Part shown: positions 48,530-59,754 of the stretch, piece by piece | How positions within the stretch are numbered: the stretch's first letter is position 1 | Layout of the letters: every line of letters starts with the position of its first letter | Assembly: GCA_008711295.1 (NCBI GenBank) | Contig: VUYV01000046.1 | Location: forward strand, 3,673,569 to 3,737,568 | Reading direction: 5' to 3' | DNA from: Anarhynchus alexandrinus | Taxonomy: Eukaryota; Chordata; Aves; Charadriiformes; Charadriidae | DNA length: 64,000 nt | Made by a program: the position numbers and the translations under genes | The notes under the pieces: model-generated | What the model was told of the DNA's origin: nothing | The model's input: the letters and a program-made list of their open reading frames with translations, nothing else | Databases searched by the model: none

Positions 48530-48885
48530 CATAGAATCATAGAATCATAGAATTCTCTAGGTTGGAAGAGACCCTTGGGATCATCGAGTCCAACCATCTA
48601 CCCTACTCTACAAAGTTCTCCCCTACACCATATCCCCCAACATCACATCTAAACGGCTCTTAAGCACATCCAGGGATGGTGACTCAACCACCTCCCTGGG
48701 CAGCCTATTCCAATGCCCGACCACTCTTTCTGTGAAAAATTCTTTCCTAATGTTCAGTCTAAATCTACCCTGTTGGAGCTTGAAGCCATTCCCTCTTGTT
48801 CTGTCATTAATTACCTGTGAGAAGAGACCAGCACCAACCTCTCTACAGTGTCCTTTCAAATAGTTGTAGAGAGTGATGAGGTCCT
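48530..48885 (-). mobile_element. CR1 LINE, different subfamily, minus strand
   Basis: The left end has an extended CR1 3' microsatellite (at least three ATAGAATC units). The 3'UTR wording (TTCTCTAGGTTGGAAGAGAC, CATCTACCCTACTCTACAAA, CACATCTAAACGGCTCTTAA) differs clearly from the 4.4/31/41/52 kb copies and identifies another CR1 subfamily (CR1-J/F-like from memory). Truncated at the right near AGAGTGATGAGGTC. Confidence 0.9.
48623..48859 (-). pseudogene. CR1 ORF2 C-terminal remnant
   Basis: A 78-codon minus frame ending in a stop at 48623. It shows the CR1 ORF2 tail blocks in order: [17 protein letters not shown], then [18 protein letters not shown], then [12 protein letters not shown]. The frame is intact through to the natural C-terminus (DMV-stop), so the insertion is not very old. 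No catalytic residues are present. Confidence 0.88.
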
Positions 48886-51800
48886 CAATGCTAAAAGAAA
48901 AAATCAGGAAGAAGGCACCAAACCTAAGTTTTCAGACTGGTGACTGAAGGGTGGTCTATCACGTCATCTTCTTGGAGTCACTGAGATACAAGGTCTTGGA
49001 GCAGGCCAGATGCAGCACACAGAGATGGAGAAGACTAAGCAGGTACATGGCCATCATCACATTGCATGCTCCTGATTGTATATGTTGCATAGGGTGGTGA
49101 AAATAGGACATGGCTCTCTTCCTTCCCTTGCCCCATAAATCCCTTAGTCCTTGATTTAATCCTAGGGATGGCAGTTTATTGATTAAGGAACTCCTTCCAA
49201 TATTTCTCGACAACCCTGAACAAAAGACAGACGGATGGCTTCCCTTGCCAGAATAACACTGGTCATTTTGACACAAATATTTGCTAAAAAGAAATACATT
49301 GCGGGAACTCCTTCCTCAAATGCATTGGAAAACCTGGCTTTCATCCTCTCCCCCTTTCATGATCCCATATCAAGTGAAGGCAGTCATTTATGCCCACTAC
49401 CTTTGCAGAGCATCAGATACCTACCCTCATCAGCTGACCTTGTCTCTGCATACAGAAGGACCAGCAGCCACCTTACATGGAGCATTACTGGGAAACTTTG
49501 CAGAGCAGATAGAAATACAACTCCTCAGAGGCCAAATGTTGGCTGCAGGGTGACAAAGAGGGCAATGTGTCCCTAGCCAGGACACCAGGACTATTGCGAC
49601 TCTCTGGGATAGCCCGGGATGCAGAAGCTTCTTGGGAAGTGAGAGTGCAATGAGAGGAAAGATGCGGAGGTTGCATTGAGGCTGTGAGGCAGAAGGAATT
49701 CCCTTTCCATGGGATACCCAGAGAGCTGAAGTCACTTCAAAAAATGGGGGCGATAAACTCTGAGAGGAGCACTGTGAGGAGAGTAGAGAGAGCAGAATGT
49801 AAACAGTATATTTGCTCACGGAATGTTCACAGAGTGATGACAAATTGGGGACAAGTAGCTGCCGTGTGTGACATTGTAGGGAAAAATATTTTTCTAAGCC
49901 TTTCTATACACATGCTGTTATTTGACCTTAGTTGCTCCTCCCCAAAATCACTCTTTGCTCTCCTCACTCTCTAAAAATAAAAATTCTCCTTGTCTTAGTG
50001 GTAAATATACCCATGGTAAAGGAATTGGGAGTCAGAGAGTGTGGGGTGGGATTTTTTTTGGCCATGAGTCATGGTGAGGGCTCCAAGCCCTCAATCTCTG
50101 AAGTTTGCAGAGAACCCTCATACATCTCAGGGTGGCCCTTTCTGCCACCAAGATCTCTCGTGTGTGTGAAAATGCATATAAACCACATTTATTTGATTGG
50201 GCTAATTTGAAGGAAATTTGAAGGAAATCGCTGGTCCACAGAGGTAGGTCATGCAGTATTTATCCACTTTGAGGTGACTGCCTCTTTTTCATGTAACTAG
50301 ATAATTTTGAGTCTTTTGCAAGAGTTTCTCAGGATCTAATGTTGAAAATCGTATTAATGTGTGAAGGGCTGAGCAGACAAATATACCTGTTGCTTGCACA
50401 TCAACATGTGAGAATGATAGTCTCTCTGCACCTCTCTAATATGAAGGATTTTGAGAAAAAACTTCTGGGAATCTGATGTAGTCACCTTCTAACTGATCAT
50501 GCTGTAAATATTAGAGACATCTGGGAGTTTTTCTGTAGAACTGAGAAACAGTTAGGGGTGGATTAATGGACTGAATTAAATGTTGTCATCACTTGTAAAG
50601 TCAGTTTACTTAGGCTGTAATTATAATCTGCCTGAAATGATAAGAACTGCAATGTGGTTTCACGCGCCCTAACTGGGAAAGCAGCTAGCGCAGGAGAGAG
50701 TGGGAGGGAAGCTCGGGTTCTGACAATGCCCATCGCCGTGGTGTGCTATGGCACAAAAGAGAGATTCTCCTTGAGCGCAGCCAGAAGCGTATCTCTCTGA
50801 AGCATGACGATTTGCAGCTCTTCAGATTTTAATGTTGATGAACACTTAGAATAGAAACAGCAATTTGCTGACTAATACTGGAAAATTGAGGTTTTGGTGA
50901 GGGGGAGATAAAAACATTCACAAATGCATGTTGAATGTCATACTTTTTTTTTTTTTAAAGCATGTGTTTCATTGTAAAATGCAAAGTTTTATTTTCTGTC
51001 CATGCTTTTTCTAGCAACAATAATTTAAGGAGATAGGCAGTAAAATTTCGAAAGAAATAAATCTTTTGTTACACCAACTAGTACATCTAGAAAAAAACTT
51101 TGCGGAGCATATAAAAAGTGATATGTATTTAAAAAGTTTTAGATTAAAAGAAAAATATTTTAGATATCACTTTTGTTTTGCCAAGACCCAAGATGATCAC
51201 ATTTCTTTTTCATTTTGACTCAAATTACTTTTTACAATTATTAAATTCAATGTCAAACCAGAAATAAATGTACTTAATCTAGCTCCATACCTACTGTTTA
51301 AGCTCCATGTTATTAATTCATAAATCACTGAAAAAAGGATTTTAAGAATACTTATTTGTAAACTTGCAGTGCATTTTGTTAACAGTTGTAGCCGAACAAA
51401 AAAGAGAATAAAAAAAGCTAAACAGATACTTTTTAATAGCATTTCTTTAAAAAAAAACCATATCAGAATAAGCCAAAATATTTATATCATGTAGATTTCA
51501 TTAAGCAGACATTAAAAAAATTCTATTTCTTCCACCAGAGGCAATTCTTCCCCACAGCCAATTTTTCCAAACCAGATGAGTAAGAAATTATGTTATTCAC
51601 TACAGACTAATACTACTGGTTTTGCTCATTAGTATCTAATCTAAAGTCATTTAGATCTGTGCAGTGCCATGTTGAAGATGATGTGTGGTTTCATGTCATG
51701 TTTCAGAAGGAATTTTCAGAATTATTGTTTTTTTTTTCTTAATTCACCAAGGTAAAGTTTTAAAAAATGTCTTAAGCTACTTTTGCCAGCAAAATATAGT

Positions 51801-52010
51801 AATCCTGAATGAACCCATTACATTTGGAATTTTTTTTTGAGCTTTTTTGTTACTCTTATGTCATTTTTGAGAGGAATCAAACCAGGAAGTATAATTCCAG
51901 CAGCCCAAATTCACTGTTTCCTTCCATACAGATAAGCAGATCATCTCTGCTTTGTTTGTGAACTGAGAAAATTGTTCAATGATAGGGCTAAGTCAAATAA
52001 GAAAATATTT
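48886..52010. other. Non-coding stretch, no gene seen
   Basis: A segment at about 49235-49845 is open for more than 110 codons on both strands but has no recognisable domain. A tandem duplication (TTTGAAGGAAA) lies at 50206-50228. A small CpG cluster lies at about 50660-50790. T14 is at 50944-50957 and T10 at 51728-51737. 50940-51900 is very AT-rich. Confidence 0.5.
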
Positions 52011-52291
52011 AGAATCATGGAATCATATCATAGAATGGTTAGGGTTGGAAGGTACCTTAAAGATCATCGAGTTCCAACCCCCCTGCCATGGGCAGGGACA
52101 CCTCCCACTAGACCAGGTTGCTCAAAGCCTCATCCAACCTGGCCTTGAACATTTCCAGGGATGGGGCATCCACAACTTCTCTGGGCAACTTGCTCCAGTA
52201 TCTCACCACCCTTAGCGTAAAGAATTTCTTCCTCATATCTAATCTAAATCTACCCTTTTTCAGTTTAAAATCGTTATCCCTTGTCCTATCA

Positions 52292-52552
52292 CTACAGTCC
52301 CTGATAAAGAGTCCCTCCCCATCCTTTCTGTAGGCCCCCTTTAGGTATCGGAAGGCTGCTATAAAGGTCTCCCCAGAGCCTTCTCTTCTCCAGGCTGAAC
52401 GAGTCCAACTCTCTCAGCCTGTCCTCATAGGAGAGGTGCTCCATCCCTCTGATCATTTTTGTGGCCCTGCTCTGGACTTGCTCCAACACGCCCATGTCTT
52501 TCCTTTGCTGAGGGCTCCAGAGCTGGACACAGTACTCCAGGTGTGGTCTCAC
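52292..52552 (-). pseudogene. CR1 ORF2 remnant, post-RT segment
   Basis: A minus frame of 86 codons shows [20 protein letters not shown], then [18 protein letters not shown], then [11 protein letters not shown], after which a frameshift (one extra base near the ATAAAGG at 52363) puts the rest out of register. It follows, in gene order, the segment at 52672-52965. Confidence 0.88.
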
Positions 52553-52671
52553 GAGAGTGGACTAGAGGGGCAGAAACACCTCCCTCAACCTGCTGTCCAC
52601 GCTTCTTCTGATGCAGCCTTCTGGGCTGCAATCACACACTGCTGGCGCATGTTGAGGTTCTCATCAACCAA

Positions 52672-52965
52672 CTACCCCAAGTCCTTCTCTGCAGAGCTGC
52701 TCTCAATCCATTCTCTGCCCAGCCTGTATTTGTGCTTGGGATTGTTGTGACCCAGGTGCAGGACCTTGCCCTTGGCCTTGTTGAACACCATGAGATTCGC
52801 AGAGGCCCATCTCTCCAGCCTGTCCAGGTCCCTCTGGATGGCATCCCTCCCCTCCAGCATGTCAACCACTCCACCCAGCTTGGTGTCATCGGCAAACTTG
52901 CATTGGGTGCAGTCGGTCCCATTGTCCATGTCGCCAACAAAGATGTTAAACAGCAGCAGTCCCAA
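52672..52965 (-). pseudogene. CR1 ORF2 remnant with the RT FADD motif
   Basis: A minus frame of 97 codons covers part of the reverse-transcriptase palm. It contains [13 protein letters not shown], then [14 protein letters not shown], where FADD is the catalytic two-aspartate motif (the YxDD/FADD box of LINE reverse transcriptases), then [17 protein letters not shown] and KVLHLGHNN. The fingers and the upstream endonuclease are missing and the downstream frame is broken, so it is non-functional despite keeping the catalytic box. Confidence 0.9.
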
Positions 52966-53150
52966 TACCGAGCACTGGTCCCAATACTGATGTCAATTTA
53001 ATAGTGTATGTTGATTACACACTCTGGAATGGGTTGATTTAAAGTTACAAGCTCCATAATTTAGAAAATTATCAATGCTACTAAAATTACGATGTCTATG
53101 TTGCAATATTTTTCACTAACTGTGCAACATTTGCCTGTCCCTTCCTGTAG

Positions 53151-53297
53151 TCCTATATGTTTGTTTGGAACACCATGTCCTGGGCAACACCAGAAAACGA
53201 GAGTTGGACCTGCTTCACAGTAAAGAGTGAAGTGACAACTGAAGTCAAGGCACTGAAGTCTGAATGCCAAACCTTTGGCAAAGCAAAAAGAAAACAG
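53151..53297 (+). other. Candidate coding exon (best in window, unconfirmed)
   Basis: A 147-base segment has a strong acceptor (GCCTGTCCCTTCCTGTAG ending 53150) and a near-consensus donor (AAACAG followed by GTAAGA at 53298). It is a multiple of three (49 codons). Exactly one plus frame is open through the whole segment in phase 0, and that frame is closed immediately upstream by the TAG of the acceptor, so the open stretch begins at the splice junction. The peptide starts SYMFVWNTMSWATPENESW and ends FGKAKRKQ. It has a polar, Lys/Glu-rich composition and an N-linked-glycosylation-like NES. No family was recognised. An antisense frame is also open here, which weakens the coding argument. Confidence 0.35.
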
Positions 53298-56286
53298 GTA
53301 AGACATAAGCACCTGGTCCCCAATCAGTGCAACTTATTTTGAATAATAAGATATTTCATTTTAATTTTACCAAAATGGAGACTGATTATGAATTAAGGCC
53401 ATGTAATCAAACAGCAGCTATGTGGGTCAGTTGGTGATAGGGACAGTGACTCAACCCATGACACTTGGTACCACTTTTCTTACCTACAATCAAGAGTTCA
53501 GCCTCTGGTCATTTTTATGTGTACACTATCCTGCACCTGCACATACACAAACTCTTTATTTTTCAGTGCAGGGTTACTGAGACCTGGAAGCAGTAATTTG
53601 TCATATAAGCATTTTCTAAATGTTTGTCTAAAAGAACATTACAATAAATCTTCAGACCTTTAGCAATGCAGACACAAAGTGTAATGAAAAGAAGAACACA
53701 TTGGTCTGCTGCTCTATGTTCTCTGTTACAGCCTCCAACCTTGTGACAGGATGACAGGAAAGTAGGGCGACTTGGGGAAAGGGGTTAAAAAATGTATAGG
53801 TGAATCAATCAAGTAGAGCTCATGGATTAAATATATACTGAGAAGTTGCTCCCCTCCTTGAGATTGACCTGAACAGGTATTACATTGAGCTCAGCCTTGG
53901 AGAGGGAAAGAAATAGTCCTTGTGCCTTCAGTTTCCAAATAAAATCTACCAGCTATTAAGGAGGCTGAAACCTGGATTGCAGTACAAGGCACTGCTCTGC
54001 CTGGAGGCATTGGATGCGGTTTAGTGAAGTAACAGAGTGAGTCTGAACTGTTGCAATGGCTGGGCTCAGCCTGCAAGTTCAAAGGAGCCCCAAACTAGGG
54101 TTAGGTCAGCAGTTGACTTGCTGAGGGGATGACCTAAGGAAATGTGGAAAGCTGCTGAACTACAAGAATTAAATCCTCTATGACTCTCTGAATATGTGGG
54201 AGAATATCATTTGGAGATGCAAAGTGGAAGGAATATCCGTATCAAGAATGATTGGTAATGCACATGGAGAGTCTGGACTTTAATAAATTTGGCCAATGAT
54301 GTGTAGTTTTTCTATTTTACCCGGGATTACTCCTCCTGTACACTTTGCATTTCCATCTGGGTGAAACATTTATCATGCGCCTAAGCTATGAAGGCATTTC
54401 ACATTAGAAATACCTAATATCCTTAAAAAATAAAGGAGAGTTTCAGGTAAGAAGTCACAGGACCTCCAAGAGGTGACTTCTGTAGAACAGCTGCTCCAGG
54501 CAGACCTCTGCAAGCTCCCATTCCCTCCATACTTAACTAGTAAAATAGAAATCTCAGCCCAATATCTGGAGGCAGGACCACTGGTAGACCATGATGTATA
54601 ATACAAACTCTTCTTCTGAATGAAGGTGACTGCACCATGCCATTATTTTTGTTTACAGACACCCCAAGGCTTTTATGAATATGGTTTGTTGGGTGTTTAC
54701 AGCTGAGGTTTAATATGTGGCTAAATATAGTCTAATAGTTCCTTCATCCTCACTCTGCATCATGACATGGCAAGGCTTTTGAAGAGTAAGTAGGCCATCC
54801 AAAACAAAAGCAGAAAATTAAATTCAGCATCCTTAATGCATGGTGTTTTCCGAAGCTTCTGTTACTTTCATGACATCTCACCAGAGCTATTTACGTCTAT
54901 GGGGAGATAGGAAAAAGATCACATATTGTGCAGAGAGCACAGTGTTAAATTTATGCAAAGTGAAGAAAAGTGTTATCTCAAAAAATATTTATTTCATAGT
55001 TTTTGCCTCAAGGATTGTGTTTTGTTATATCTTTAAGGACAGCAGTGCTATATTAGCTTTGGGTTTAAAATTCTTATAAATATTAAGAACAAGTTTAATC
55101 AGTAACATTTATACAAAGCAGTACATCAAGCTTACCATATTGTGTAGAAAGAAACACCTTTACTGCACCACTGCCTGTTCTTCAGCTAGACTTTAAAATC
55201 GGAAAAAAAAGGATAGCTAAAAGAAAAGAAAGATGTTGAAAGGAAGCAGAAAGATGCTGGACTAGCTTCTTCAGTATTTGCTTTCACATGAAATTTAATT
55301 GCTTTGTAAGGGGCTCGAATAGTTATAGCAAAATTGTGGTAGTTCAGAGTGCAAAGGAAAAACGTCTGTATCTGCAGCAACAATAGGTTGTTGGTGTGTG
55401 AACAGCTACTGTCTTTGGATGGATCCCTCCACTTCTATTTAAAATACTCCCTTACGAAGGACCTTTTGCAGAAATGTTCAAGGACATCAAACAAAAAACC
55501 CAATCTTGTCTCCAAGGATATCTAATTACAATGCACATGTCATTTTAACAGTGGAATGGTTTGGTCTTAAGTATCAACTCACTTTGCTCTTCAGGAAAGT
55601 GTTTTAAAGGGAACTCACAGCGATAGGCTGACCTGAAGTGAAGTACTCTCCCCCAGTCCTCCCCACAACCGTATGGATGCCAATATCTTGAACTGATTAC
55701 TAACAGTGGGAGCGTTGGTGGGTGTCAGAGCAGAACAGTTTTATTTTTACAGCCCAAATCATCTGCATGTAGGCATAATTTAACAAGAAGCAGCCAAAAC
55801 AATTTCAAAAATATTAGTTGTCTAAACCTTTTTTTTTTTGTTGTTGTGGGTTTTTTTTTATTTATTTATTTTTAGGAGTTTTCATTTCCTTATATGTCCC
55901 TTTGTACATCTTCCATTAATGTCAGATGAACACCTCATGCATAACTCCTCTGGTTTTCTAAATGGAAGCAGAATTCTATGTTGAGACCAGTTTTCCCAAT
56001 GACTTTCCCATTATGAGTCACTGAAGGTCGGACACTGCCTCTCCGGGGGTCACTCATGTGTAGGCACCTTCGCAGAAAAAGATGCGAGGATGTAACCTCT
56101 ACCTATAGAGGATGTTTTAGAATATTAAATATGAATGAACTTGGATTTCCTCTTGACCCAGGCCCTCTCCAGTCCTTCCTTTAATATTCCCTTTTGTCTC
56201 AAAAGACATTATCGTATTCTAGCAGAAACAAGGCTCTTCCACCTGCTTCTCATTATCTTAATGGAATAAAAGTCCTAGAACCTTAC
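53298..56286. other. Non-coding stretch, no gene seen
   Basis: Unique DNA without recognised repeats apart from T-rich tracts at about 55830-55875. Short frames at 54373-54606 and 54840-55079 have no domain. Confidence 0.5.
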
Positions 56287-56381
56287 CTGTATCTTTTCCG
56301 ACAGACAGTTCTCTATATTTTGGTCTTCAAAACTGGGAGGGAGCTCCCACATCTTCCTTGGCAGGCTGTGCAGGTGCCTGG
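56287..56381 (-). other. Candidate exon on the minus strand (unconfirmed)
   Basis: Read on the minus strand, an acceptor with a T/G-rich tract (GTGGTTGTTTTTTAG) lies just right of 56381 and a strong donor (ATACAG followed by GTAAGG) lies just left of 56287. One minus frame is open across the 95 bases. It encodes RHLHSLPRKMWELPPSFED followed by QNIENCLSEKIQ, a composition that looks protein-like. No family was recognised. The length is not a multiple of three. Confidence 0.27.
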
Positions 56382-59300
56382 CTAAAAAACAACCACCAGC
56401 ACAAACTCCAAGACTTGTATGATTCAGCCTGCTCAGAAACTCTCCAGGTGACAGGTTTTCAAGCCCGACCTCAAAACCAGTGGTCACTCCAGCTTTATCC
56501 ATGTACAAAGACTGTCAAATGCCCAGCTGTCACACAATGCTGCTAGGGTTTCATTTATTGGACTGCTCTCTCTTCTTTTTTTTTGACCAGTAAAGCCTAA
56601 GACATAGAGGAGGGGGAGAACTTTGACTGTATTCAGTTTATTTTGGATACTATGAAAGAAGGATGTAACTCATTTTTCCTCCTTGGCCCTAGGCTAAGGA
56701 TATAAGATGGGAGCTGCCCTTGAGTTCATTAGCTTGCAATCAGCTGAGGAATCGTAGCCTTTCTGGCTACTCTTTGGCCCTGTAACCTTCCTGTCCTGAC
56801 ACTGCTCAGCCCTAGAGAGCACAGTAATGTTTCACTCTTTTACAGCTCATGGTGTTTGCTGAGTTTAAGTGTGGAACTACATATTTCTGAGACTAAGCAG
56901 AAGGCATGAGAGATTTTCCTCCAATCTAGTGTGTTTTGAGTGTTGTTCTTTCTGTTCACTGTGAGACCTAGTCACCTCTTGTACTTGAAACCATTTCAGC
57001 TCCTCACTCTTAATTTTTTAAAGCAGTATGCATTCCTTCTCCCATTTTTTTTCTGCATATATGTTTAGAACCTCTATTATTTTTTTTTAATGTTTCATCA
57101 CTCAGGAGAAGAAATAATCCCTTTTAGGCTTTGTTTTAAGAGTTTCAGAAACTCAGAAATGGCATAATGCCCCCTCTCTGTGTTTCACGGTGGTACCTTT
57201 TTAAATGCTAAACCTTTAAGGGGAAAGATCAGCAACGCTCCTAATGCAGATGCAGACCTTAAGGAAGCACATCAGTGCAAGCTACTGCTCTCAGGGCTTG
57301 CAGATTTGAACCCTGTCAGAGTTTATCTGCTGCCAGCTTCAAACTGTGGTTTGACATTTCTGGTCAAGAGGGGTGCCCTTGTGAGTCCCGAGAGGGGATG
57401 AATCTGAAAAGACAGAGAGGAGCATATTGTCTCCCTACAGCAGTACACTGCCAGCTTCCACTGCAGAGATACCTGTTACCAGCAAGACATTGCTTTGAGG
57501 AAGCTCATCACAGCATGATCTTACTTGTGCCTGCAGTAGCGAGCCGTCAAAGCACAGCAAGAAAGAGAGAGATGGCAGGAAGCATCAAAGGGGAACTGCT
57601 AAAGACTGAATAGGAATGAAAATAAAAGCTGCAGCCAGTGTAACTCCCTTCCCAAAGCGGGGGAGCAGAAGTGCAATGTAAGAAGGAGTGGTCACAGGAG
57701 ACCTCAGGGCCAATTCATTCCTCCTGTAACCCAGCTGTTACAATAGGCTGGGAACTCAAGTGAGAAAGTCATAAGAAAATTGCTGTGGTGCACAAAAGAT
57801 GCTTGTAAAACACTGCAGTGCCACGTCTCAAAGCTGCTGGGGGGCTGAGACATTACATTGCATTTTTCCTGCTTTAACAGATGAGCTGTGGAGCTCAAAC
57901 TCTTTAGCACTGCAAAATCCACATCTGCTTTCATACATAATAGGATAACGATTGCGTATGAAGCCAAGCCTGCCAGGCCAGGCACACGGATCAGAAAGGG
58001 GCAAGGAGACTGCTGGCAGCCATAATCCACGTCTTTGTCACCACCAAGCTAGGTTGCCCTCACTGTCTGGGAAGAGGATATGAGGACCATTTCTCACTGG
58101 TATAAGAATGCAGCTGTTTGTCTTCCTGTAGTTTAGGTATCCATGAGAGAGCCATTCCCAGCAGTAAGTTCTTTACTATTTTCAGTCCATCCTAGGGGTG
58201 AGCTTGAATACTTACACCTAACTCTTAAGCCAGTCACGGACCCCCACGCCACTTTCGTAAGCCTTCAAGCCACACGTCCCTGTGACAGGGATCAAACTTC
58301 ACCAGGATCATGCAGATGATCAAGGCCCAAGATCAAGGCTTGGTACAGTGGGACTAAATGTACTCAGCTTTAAAACTGAGAGAGATGGTCACTGGTCAGG
58401 TGTACCCAAAGAGTGAGTCTCAGAAAGTTTTTCACATTGTAAGTGCCACACCATAGCTGATCAGCCCTTTACATTCCTAAGCTTACCAGGGATTTGAGCA
58501 AAGATCAGAAAATATGTCTCCTTCTGACCCTCAGCTAGAACTTTGATTCCAGAAGACTACACAAAATCCCAAAGAGGCTTTGCTATTGATATTGGTTATA
58601 TGTGAGAAGCTGTCAAAATTTGTGATGGCAATTCTGCTAGGCAGACTGAAGAGGCTTCCTGCAGGGTTATAAACCATAATATTGGTATAAGTAACTCCCA
58701 GGAAAATAGAGTAAAGGAGGGAGCTCAGTATGAGTGCTTCAGAAGTGGGGGAAACAAAGAATCATTGGGATGCTAAGAGAAAAATGACCAAATAGGAATG
58801 TTTGGAAAATGTAGGGAATAGCTGAGAGTCCATGGATTTGTCAGAAAATGGATCTAAATATGCTCAGATAAGAAACTGGGGGTCTCCCAAGGAGGAAGAA
58901 AGAGAAGCACATAGCTATGCTACTTTAGGTTTTGCGACCCTAATAAATAGACAAAAGAAGGCATTTTGTGTTGCTGAAATAACAATGTGCTTGAGGTTTC
59001 CCGTTGTGCACTAGTTCTGCAAGATACTACATATTTATTGAATGCATTGCAAAAATAAGTCACTTGGGCTAGTGCTTGAGGTTTTAGGACTTTATTTTGC
59101 CCTGAAGTTACAGAGTGTTAAAAAGGACCTTGATGGATTTGACACGGTTTACAAACGTGACTGTGAGCATGGCTGCTGTGTTAGTGTGGACCCACATAGA
59201 CTGGTCCTAGACTGAACTAGCTGTTGTGACGTGTTATGGTTTAGCCTCTCTTTGCCAAGATCTACTGCAACTTCACCATCACAATGTAATTCATTGATCA

Positions 59301-59640
59301 TGGGATCACTGAGATCATATTCAAACTCAGAAGAACTTTCTAATTAAGTAAAATCTTTAAGTGTTTGCCTGATTTCAAGAGATTGTGTTATCAGGATTGT
59401 ATACAGAGGATTTATTATCTTAGACTTCATCTTGCTCTTCCCATATCAAGACATTTGGATTCCATAGCAGGAATAAGCTATTGGGACAGATTATGGAGTA
59501 TTTACACCATACAAATTTGGTGCTCTTTATCTGTAAGAATAAAAATGTATTCTTGACTTCAATGAAGCTGTATTCAGGATGAGCTGGCTGTCTTAATTAC
59601 CTTAGACTGACTCAAAACTGCATGCCTTCTGTGAAGTCCC
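56382..59640. other. Non-coding stretch, no gene seen
   Basis: Unique sequence. Overlapping plus frames at 57180-57613 have no recognisable domain. 58680-58930 is purine-rich on the plus strand. A word TTGACTTCAATGAAGC at about 59553-59568 belongs to the old palindromic family. No RNA gene was recognised. Confidence 0.5.
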
Positions 59641-59647
59641 ATACACA

Positions 59648-59750
59648 TACGCTTATATTTGAATGTACATTTAAACTCTATTATAATCAATGGAGTTTAA
59701 GCATATGCGTAATGTAAATGCACATTTAGGTGCTTCCTTGAATAAGGGCA
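59648..59750. repeat. Ancient palindromic interspersed repeat
   Basis: A MITE-like structure. The centre TTAAACTCTATT / AATGGAGTTTAA forms an inverted repeat around ATAATC (about 59671-59700). Outer arms CATACGCTTA and TAAGCATATGCG are also complementary in character, and the right end reads TTTAGGTGCTTCCTTGAATA with AGGGC. The order matches an old sauropsid repeat that I know by pattern: TTAAGCAyATGC arms, a CCATTGAAGTCAATGG-like centre and a CTGAATCAGGG end. The family name cannot be given with confidence. Confidence 0.55.
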
Positions 59751-59754
59751 AATT

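Larger units (their letters stand above)
52011..52991 (-). mobile_element. CR1 LINE, longest copy, reaches the RT core
   Basis: This is the longest CR1 copy in the window (about 980 bases). The left end is the reversed tail (AGAATCATGGAATCATATCA), then come the 3'UTR, ORF2 tail, thumb, and finally the palm region of reverse transcriptase at the right. It ends at ACTGGTCCCAATACTGA, the 5' truncation point. Frames are broken by small indels, including loss of part of the segment near 52612-52620. The candidate exon at 53151 starts only 160 bases further right. Confidence 0.95.

Noticed and set aside
52436..53001. Plus-strand open frames of 74-104 codons over the CR1 at 52 kb
   Set aside because: Antisense shadows of the CR1 reverse-transcriptase remnant, which is read on the minus strand.
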